DNA of 9,031 nt, taken from positions 1 to 9,031 of the forward strand of contig JAGZDD010000160.1 in assembly GCA_018369015.1 (NCBI GenBank), written 5' to 3'. The notes beneath the pieces are model-generated. The model had not been told where the DNA came from and ran no database searches. It saw nothing but the letters and a program-made list of their open reading frames with translations. Made by a program: the position numbers and the translations under genes. Source of the stretch: Clostridiales bacterium. Lineage in GTDB: Bacteria; Bacillota; Clostridia; Lachnospirales; Lachnospiraceae. Of this stretch, positions 1 through 4,656 are shown piece by piece; the first letter of the stretch is position 1; each line of letters begins with the position of its first letter.

Positions 1-7
1 ATCCATT

Positions 8-35
8 AAAAATCGCCTGCGGCGATGGGATTTTT
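8..35 (+). terminator. Hairpin with T-run, possible end of an upstream transcript
   Basis: ATCGCC (12-17) pairs with GGCGAT (21-26) around a TGC loop, and a run of five T follows at 31-35. Alternatively AAAAATC (8-14) pairs with GATTTTT (29-35) to lengthen the stem. The mirror strand also ends in a T-run, so it could act in both directions. The gene it would serve lies outside the window. Moderate confidence: the shape is right, but three G separate the short stem from the T-run. Confidence 0.45.
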
Positions 36-183
36 GCACTCCTGTTTCACTTTCTGACGGTCAGCGCAGCAAGTGCGCAGACCTGGCTGAACTGTTACAT
101 TTATTTCTGTAAGCAGCAGCATAAAAATGTTGTGCGCAACCTTAAGTTGCGTAATAATTGGTGGAGGCAACCAAAGATCCATG
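36..183. other. Non-coding stretch upstream of the repeat block
   Basis: I see no credible gene here. Two + strand frames are open from the window edge (to a stop at about 109 and at 212), but neither resembles a known protein end and they contradict each other. Small hairpins are visible: GCGCA/TGCGC at 64-78, CGCAAC/GTTGCG at 135-151 and TTGGT/ACCAA at 158-174. The run of small inverted repeats suggests an intergenic structured region or old repeat debris rather than coding sequence. Confidence 0.5.
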
Positions 184-190
184 CTATAAT
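182..190 (+). promoter_or_regulatory. Extended -10 promoter candidate
   Basis: TGCTATAAT matches the extended -10 form TGnTATAAT exactly. Such promoters can work without a good -35 box, and I see none at the expected distance. Transcription would begin near 197 and run through the repeat block into the XRE gene at 550. The TATAAT also lies in the left arm of a hairpin whose other arm ends ATTATAG, so the match could be a by-product of that palindrome. Confidence 0.4.
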
Positions 191-212
191 ATCCGCAAAG
201 CGGACATTATAG
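184..212. repeat. Left boundary hairpin
   Basis: Arms 184-196 and 200-212 pair over 13 positions with one mismatch (A opposite C on the + strand, G opposite T on the - strand), with an AAA loop at 197-199. It is the left of two related hairpins that frame the tandem array. Confidence 0.75.
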
Positions 213-214
213 CG

Positions 215-240
215 CGTCTTACGCGCAGCGGCGCAAGACG
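215..240. repeat. Inverted repeat between left hairpin and array
   Basis: CGTCTTACGC (215-224) and GCGCAAGACG (231-240) are inverted copies with one mismatch around a six-base loop. The right arm merges into the first 53-bp unit, which starts GCAAGACG at 233. The array may therefore have grown from this palindrome. Confidence 0.55.
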
Positions 241-449
241 TCCGGTGGACGTCTGTTCTGCGCCGACCGAAGCGGAGCGTAGACCGCAAGACGTCCAGTG
301 GACGTCTGCTCTGCGCCGACCGAAGCGGAGCGTAGACCGCAAGACGTCCGGCGGATGTCTGTTCTGCGCCGACCGAAGCGGAGCGTAGACCGCAAGACGT
401 CCGGTGGACGTCTGTTCTGCGCCGACCGAAGCGGAGCGTAGACCGCAAG
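233..449 (+). repeat. Tandem array, four 53-bp units plus 5 bp
   Basis: Units start at 233, 286, 339 and 392, and the first five bases of a fifth follow at 445-449. Units 1 and 4 are identical. Unit 2 differs at two positions and unit 3 at two. Each unit holds GACGTCC-NNN-GGACGTC, then a second arm pair TCTGCGC...GCGTAGA. The length is not a multiple of three, so no reading frame is kept between copies, which argues against a repetitive protein. There are no unique spacers, so it is not a CRISPR array. Confidence 0.92.
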
Positions 450-491
450 CGAGCCTTCCTTTGCGCGTAAGTACGCATGGCAGGCGAAGCC

Positions 492-519
492 TTATTATGG
501 ACGCTTGCGGCCATAATAA
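492..519. repeat. Right boundary hairpin
   Basis: TTATTATGG (492-500) and CCATAATAA (511-519) are perfect inverted copies. The ten-base loop contains CGC/GCG, which can extend the fold. It ends 14 bases before the Shine-Dalgarno of the next gene. If transcribed, it would sit at the leader's 3' end without covering the ribosome binding site. Confidence 0.7.
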
Positions 520-533
520 AATAAAACTCAGAC

Positions 534-543
534 AGGAGGTGAT
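534..543 (+). promoter_or_regulatory. Perfect ribosome binding site for the XRE gene
   Basis: AGGAGGTGAT is fully complementary to the 16S rRNA 3' tail over ten bases, longer than the usual four to six. Six bases separate it from the ATG at 550, so it fixes that start firmly and predicts strong translation once the message is made. Confidence 0.85.
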
Positions 544-549
544 AAATCA

Positions 550-942
550 ATGTTTTTTTCTTCAATTATTATATACATTAATATTGTACTGCTCATAGCA
601 ATTTTTGCAGTCATTATTGTCCTCATTGTACTGGCAATCCGGGCGTTAAAAAAATATCTGCGTTCAAAGCCTGATGAAAAAGTTATCCAGTCAGACAGCC
701 CGGTAAATCCTTCCAATTCTGATAATAATAAAAATAAAAAACCTTTGGGCGATATTTTAAAGGAGCTGCGCGTAAAAAATAATATGACCCAGGAATTTGT
801 CGCGGAAAGCCTTAGCATTACACGTCAGGCGGTTTCTAAATGGGAATCCGGAAATTCCTCGCCCAGTATGGCTAACCTCATTTCTCTTTCAAAGCTTTAC
901 AAAACCTCCCTTGAGGATATTGTAAAAAATATGGAAAACTAA
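550..942 (+). CDS. Membrane-anchored XRE-family HTH protein
   Basis: The product has 130 residues. Residues 5-30 are almost wholly hydrophobic (I, V, L, A, F) and form one membrane helix with no signal-peptidase site. The next stretch, RALKKYLRSK, is basic, so by the positive-inside rule the C-terminal part faces the cytoplasm. A polar N/S/K-rich linker (about 41-65) leads to an XRE/Cro-C1 helix-turn-helix at 66-125, with MTQEFVAESL as helix 2 and TRQAVSKWESG as recognition helix. Membrane-bound XRE proteins often have the HTH first and membrane segments after it; here the order is reversed. The target DNA is unknown, and its own upstream repeats are one possibility. The gene stands alone and ends against the convergent fabH terminator. 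The HTH call is secure; the sensing role is inference. Confidence 0.85.
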   Translation: MFFSSIIIYINIVLLIAIFAVIIVLIVLAIRALKKYLRSKPDEKVIQSDSPVNPSNSDNNKNKKPLGDILKELRVKNNMTQEFVAESLSITRQAVSKWESGNSSPSMANLISLSKLYKTSLEDIVKNMEN

Positions 943-954
943 AACTCATACAGC

Positions 955-987
955 AAAGGCACAGCGGTATTTTCCGTCTGTGCCTTT
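955..987. terminator. Shared terminator between convergent genes
   Basis: AAAGGCACAG (955-964) pairs perfectly with CTGTGCCTTT (978-987), and CGG/CCG adds inner pairs. It lies between the XRE stop at 942 and the fabH stop at 1008. The + side continues ATTATTACT and the - side only TTTGC, so it is better placed to stop the XRE transcript, but could serve both. Confidence 0.75.
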
Positions 988-1007
988 ATTATTACTGTAT
1001 CATGCGC

Positions 1008-2024
1008 TTACGCTAAAAGCAGCACACTTCCCCAGGTCAGTCCACCGCCAAAGCCGGAAATCATTATTTTATCTCCATGCTTTACTCTGCCGCTTCGCAT
1101 TAGCTCATCAAGCGCCAGAGGAACGCTGGCTGCCGATGTATTCCCGTACTCATCAATGGTCATAATAAACTTATCAAGACTAACTCTTAATCGTTTTGCC
1201 ACGGACTCAATAATCCGGTAATTGGCCTGGTGAAGAACAAAATGGTCAATGTCGCCGACCGACAGCCCTTTAGCAACAAGGAGCTTATGAATACTTTCCG
1301 GCACCTGCTTAACGGCAAACTTAAATACCTCCGGGCCGTCCATATAGACATACCGCGATTTTTTCCTTTGTCCGCCGCCTTCTCCAGCTTCCATATTTAC
1401 GATGTTTTTTTCTTCCTCGGTCATAAACGGATTGTCCATTTCCCGCTCGAACATCGTTAAGGTGTAACCTCGCTCTCCGTCGGTTCCCATATCCATCCCT
1501 AAAAATCCAGGCTCATCGCTGGCGCCAAAAATGGCAGCTCCCGCGCCATCACCAAAAAGAATACATGTTTTCCGGTCGCTCCAGTCCACAATTTTGGACA
1601 ACACCTCAGCGCCAATGACAAGCACATTTTTGGCCGCCCCGCCTTTAATGTACATGGCAGCGCAGCCACAGGCGTACACAAAACCGGAACAGGCCGCCGA
1701 TAAATCAAAACAAAAAGCCCTGCGGGCGCCCAGAGCCTTTTGAACCGCACAGGAAGCGTTTGGCAGCGGCTCATCCGGGGTCAGCGTCGCCACAATAATC
1801 ATATCCAGCGCGTCTGCCTCTAATCCGGCCCGGCAAAGCGCCCTTTTTGCCGCTTCCACACTCATAGAGGTCAGCGTTTCCTTTGTAACAATATGACGGC
1901 GGCATATTCCTGTGCGGCTGCGGATCCACTCGTCATTTGTATCTACCAGTGCCGCCAGGTCATCATTTGTAACAATTCTTTCCGGCACACATGCGCCTGT
2001 ACCTAATAACTTTACTTCTGACAT
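1008..2024 (-). CDS. fabH: 3-oxoacyl-ACP synthase III (KAS III)
   Basis: This cytoplasmic enzyme starts fatty acid synthesis by condensing acetyl-CoA (or another acyl-CoA) with malonyl-ACP to give a 3-oxoacyl-ACP. The 338-residue product carries the full Cys-His-Asn triad: Cys112 in SAACSGF, His265 in HQAN and Asn295 in GNTSAAS. The Gly-rich end GFGGGLTWGS is typical of the family. It is about 20 residues longer than E. coli FabH (317), the surplus being a charged stretch near 192-227. The ATG at 2024 is the first possible start because an in-frame TAA touches it. Its ribosome binding site is weak (AGGTG, about 14 bases away). No other fab gene is in view, so it is detached from the usual cluster, but it has its own promoter and a FabT-like operator. 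Confidence 0.93.
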   Translation of the reverse strand: MSEVKLLGTGACVPERIVTNDDLAALVDTNDEWIRSRTGICRRHIVTKETLTSMSVEAAKRALCRAGLEADALDMIIVATLTPDEPLPNASCAVQKALGARRAFCFDLSAACSGFVYACGCAAMYIKGGAAKNVLVIGAEVLSKIVDWSDRKTCILFGDGAGAAIFGASDEPGFLGMDMGTDGERGYTLTMFEREMDNPFMTEEEKNIVNMEAGEGGGQRKKSRYVYMDGPEVFKFAVKQVPESIHKLLVAKGLSVGDIDHFVLHQANYRIIESVAKRLRVSLDKFIMTIDEYGNTSAASVPLALDELMRSGRVKHGDKIMISGFGGGLTWGSVLLLA

Positions 2025-2095
2025 TTATTTCTTGCGCGCACCTGTACCGAAAATAGATTTCTTTGCCACTCCCGGGCAGAGCGCTTGCCTCCTAA

Positions 2096-2116
2096 ATACT
2101 TTGATAATCAAAGTAT
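2096..2116. promoter_or_regulatory. FabT-like operator upstream of fabH
   Basis: Ten-base arms ATACTTTGAT and ATCAAAGTAT form a perfect palindrome around a single A. The core TTTGAT-N-ATCAAA matches the operator form known for FabT, the MarR-family regulator of fatty acid synthesis in streptococci and lactococci. It overlaps the -10 box of the fabH promoter and reaches past the likely transcription start, a position where a bound repressor would block RNA polymerase. The palindrome is directly visible; assignment to FabT is by similarity, and no fabT gene lies in the window. Confidence 0.7.
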
Positions 2117-2140
2117 ATGCCCTGTGCCTGTAATTGTCAA
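2112..2140 (-). promoter_or_regulatory. Sigma-A promoter of fabH
   Basis: On the - strand TTGACA (2140-2135) is followed after exactly 17 bases by TATACT (2117-2112), close to the ideal vegetative promoter. The -35 box overlaps the TGA stop of metH (2139-2137). fabH can therefore be transcribed separately from the methionine genes despite the short 112-base gap. I see no terminator in that gap, so read-through from metH is also possible. Confidence 0.75.
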
Positions 2141-4656
2141 GGTTTTCCCATCAGACGTTTGACAAGGGCCACGGCTCCCACCGCGTCCTCAGAATATCCG
2201 TCGGCCCCGATTTCATCCGCGTAATCCTGGGTAATGACCGCCCCTCCGATAATCACCTTGGAAGTCAGTGCCTTTTCGCGGACAAGGGCGACAACCTCCC
2301 GCATTTTTTGCATAGTCGTCGTCATCAGGGCAGAAAGGGCGATAATATCCGCCTGATACTTAGCCGCTGCCGCCACAATCTGCTCCGCCGGCACATCCTT
2401 GCCAAGATCAATGACATTAAAGCCATAATTTTTCATCATCATTGCCACAAGATTTTTGCCAATATCGTGAATATCGCCTTCAACAGTCGCGATAACTACT
2501 GTATAACCTGCGCTCTCCACAGAGTCTAAAAGCAGCGGCTCTAAATAGTCCACCCCTGTGCGCATAGCCTCGGCCGACAGCATAAGCTGGGGCAGGAAAT
2601 ATTTCTTTACATTAAAATACTCTCCCACCTTATTAATTGCCGGAATCAGGGCGTCATCCAGAATATTTTCAGGCAATATGCCTGCGTCTAACGCCGCACT
2701 GATACATCCGGTGATAAGCTTCTTTTTGCCTTTTAAAACAGCATCATACACAGGAGACAGCAAAGCGGCTCCCGGCTCCTGCCCGGCTGCCGATAAAGCT
2801 TCGCCGGCTTTTTCGCCCTTTGCGGATTTTTCTCGCTTTGTGTCAATTTCGCTTTTTGTGGATTTTTCACTTTTTACGGCTCCGTCGCTCTTTACAGCCT
2901 TATGCTCCATATCGCCGCGCGCATTATACATGGCCGCGTTATCAATGTAGCGCAGACTGGCTTCCGGCTTATCCATAACTAAATCTGCGGCAAAGGCACT
3001 GCGCATTAAAAGCTCCTGGGAGGGATTGGCAATAGCCATCGTCAGCCCCTTGGAAATCGCCAGGGCCAGGAAAATACTGTTGACATAACTTCTGTCCGGC
3101 AACCCAAAGGAAATATTTGACAGCCCGCATACTGTGGCAATGCCAAGAGTATCATGGCAATAGGCAATGGTTTTTAAGGTATCCAGCCCTGCTGCCGGAT
3201 TGGCGCCAAGCGTTGCCACAAGCCCATCGGCAACCATATCTTCCTTTTCAAATCCCAGCTTAAATGCCGCATCCATAATCCTTTTCAGATTCTCTCTGCG
3301 CTCCTCAAAGCTTTCCGGGAGGCCCTCGTCGGTCAAAGGTAGCATAATAAACATCGCCCCGTATTTTTTAACTACCGGCAATAGCTTTTCCAGCTTCATC
3401 CGTTCACACGAAACTGAATTTACAAGGGCGCGGCCATGATAATGGCGCAGGGCCGCTTCCACAACCTCCGGGCTGCTGGAATCAATACAAAGGGGAACGT
3501 CCACAACCTCATTCACTGCGTCGATCACCTTAAGCATCATTTCTTTTTCATCAATACCGCTCATCCCCACATTAATATCCAGTATCCTGGCGCCATTTTC
3601 CACCTGGGAAACCGCCATTTCCTGTACAATGTCAAAGCATTGATTTTTAAGCTCTTCCCGAAGCTGCTTTTTCCCTGTGGGATTAATCCGCTCTCCTATG
3701 ACCTCAAAGGCCCCGTCCAAAGAAAGCTCTGTCCTGGAATGTTCCCCGGTCAGTACACGGACGCTTTTTTGCTGCGGAATAAATACATCCATACCCTTAA
3801 CGGTGCTGGCCAAAAGACTTATGTACTCCGGCGTTGTTCCGCAGCAGCCGCCCACAATGGAAGCTCCGGCCTCTACAAGGGCTTTCATATGCCGTGCAAA
3901 GTCTTCTTTATTCATATCAAATACCGTTTCCCCGGTAATCAGCCTGGGCAGCCCGGCATTTGGCTTAACAACAAGGGGAACTGTGGCAAACTTTTTCATT
4001 TCCTTTATGAACGGGAGCAGCTTATCCGGCCCGGTCGAGCAATTCAGCCCCACTGCGTCCGCTCCCATGCTCTGCAGGGTAATCAGCGCGGTTACTCCGT
4101 CCGTGCCATACATCGTTTTTCCGGACACCTCCACGGTCATTGTAACGATCACCGGAAGGTCGCAGACCTCCTTAACCGCCAAAAGCGCAGCCCTCGCTTC
4201 CCCAATATGCATCATCGTTTCAATGACAAACAGATCTGCCCCCGCCTGCGCGATTGCCTGCGCCTGCTCCTTATAGCAGTCTACCAGCGCGTCAAAGGAA
4301 AGAGCGCCTATTGGCGAAAGCATATGTCCTGTCATTGTCAGATTTCCTGCAACAAGGCATTTTTCTGCACTGGCCTCCCGGGCAATACCCACAAGCTCCC
4401 GGTTCATGGAAGCCACCTGATCCTCAAGATGATATTCTGAAAGCTTTAACCGGCTGGCCGCAAAGGTTGGCGCATAAATAATATGGCTCCCGGCCTTAAC
4501 AAACTGCTTCTCAAGCTCGAGCACTGTCTGACGGTTCTCAATCATCCACTGTTCAGGGCACACCCCCATAGGCATCCCCATTTTCTGGAGGTTCGTTCCT
4601 GTTGCCCCGTCCAAAATAACAGGACCGCTTTTAAGCATTTCTTTTAAATTTATCAA
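2137..4656 (-). CDS. metH: Cobalamin-dependent methionine synthase, short form
   Basis: It transfers the methyl group of 5-methyl-THF through a bound cobalamin to homocysteine, giving methionine and THF in the cytoplasm. Domains in order over 839 residues: a zinc homocysteine methyltransferase barrel (about 1-290; Cys206, Cys271, Cys272), a pterin-binding barrel (about 315-575; GERINPTG, SNISFGLP), a charged linker (about 582-630), the helical cobalamin cap (about 631-715) and a cobalamin-binding Rossmann domain (about 717-839) with DIHDIG at 728-733, where His730 is the cobalt ligand. The C-terminal AdoMet reactivation domain of E. coli MetH (1227 residues) is absent. The start is TTG at 4656, overlapping the upstream stop as TTGA, with AAGGAGG ten bases before it. 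The linker holds five six-residue repeats. The upstream partner would supply 5-methyl-THF. Confidence 0.93.
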   Translation of the reverse strand: MINLKEMLKSGPVILDGATGTNLQKMGMPMGVCPEQWMIENRQTVLELEKQFVKAGSHIIYAPTFAASRLKLSEYHLEDQVASMNRELVGIAREASAEKCLVAGNLTMTGHMLSPIGALSFDALVDCYKEQAQAIAQAGADLFVIETMMHIGEARAALLAVKEVCDLPVIVTMTVEVSGKTMYGTDGVTALITLQSMGADAVGLNCSTGPDKLLPFIKEMKKFATVPLVVKPNAGLPRLITGETVFDMNKEDFARHMKALVEAGASIVGGCCGTTPEYISLLASTVKGMDVFIPQQKSVRVLTGEHSRTELSLDGAFEVIGERINPTGKKQLREELKNQCFDIVQEMAVSQVENGARILDINVGMSGIDEKEMMLKVIDAVNEVVDVPLCIDSSSPEVVEAALRHYHGRALVNSVSCERMKLEKLLPVVKKYGAMFIMLPLTDEGLPESFEERRENLKRIMDAAFKLGFEKEDMVADGLVATLGANPAAGLDTLKTIAYCHDTLGIATVCGLSNISFGLPDRSYVNSIFLALAISKGLTMAIANPSQELLMRSAFAADLVMDKPEASLRYIDNAAMYNARGDMEHKAVKSDGAVKSEKSTKSEIDTKREKSAKGEKAGEALSAAGQEPGAALLSPVYDAVLKGKKKLITGCISAALDAGILPENILDDALIPAINKVGEYFNVKKYFLPQLMLSAEAMRTGVDYLEPLLLDSVESAGYTVVIATVEGDIHDIGKNLVAMMMKNYGFNVIDLGKDVPAEQIVAAAAKYQADIIALSALMTTTMQKMREVVALVREKALTSKVIIGGAVITQDYADEIGADGYSEDAVGAVALVKRLMGKP
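2806..2895 (-). repeat. Five 18-bp repeats inside metH
   Basis: Residues 588-617 consist of five consecutive hexapeptides of the form [V/T/A]-K-[S/R/G]-[D/E]-x-x, read as VKSDGA, VKSEKS, TKSEID, TKREKS and AKGEKA. The DNA repeats in step with an 18-base period and an A-rich core (AAAAAGYGA-like). The stretch lies in the flexible linker between the pterin and cobalamin modules, where changes in length are likely to be tolerated. Confidence 0.8.

Larger units (their letters stand above)
184..519. repeat. Composite repeat element with imperfect inverted hairpin ends
   Basis: The block is bounded by two hairpins. The left one (184-212) has 13-base arms around AAA with one mismatch. The right one (492-519) has perfect 9-base arms, TTATTATGG and CCATAATAA. 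Reversed, the right hairpin lines up with the left one at roughly 20 of 28 positions. Inside them CTTACGCGCA (218-227) recurs inverted as TGCGCGTAAG (462-471). Related, inverted ends around a non-coding core are the architecture of a MITE-like element. I see no clear target-site duplication and no transposase, so mobility is inference. A structured leader RNA is the main alternative. Confidence 0.5.

Noticed and set aside
233..449. CRISPR array
   Set aside because: The units are contiguous with no unique spacers, and no cas genes are present.
101..565. 154-residue open frame on the - strand across the repeat block
   Set aside because: Its residues are read from the 53-bp units in shifting frames, it has no ribosome binding site or known domain, and it runs into the real XRE gene.
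158..598. Two + strand open frames (158-388 and 404-598) in and after the array
   Set aside because: The 53-bp period is not divisible by three, the frames shift from copy to copy, and neither has a ribosome binding site. The second overlaps the well-started XRE gene.
3436..4440. 334-residue + strand open frame
   Set aside because: It is antisense to metH; the metH frame has all expected domain motifs and this one has none.
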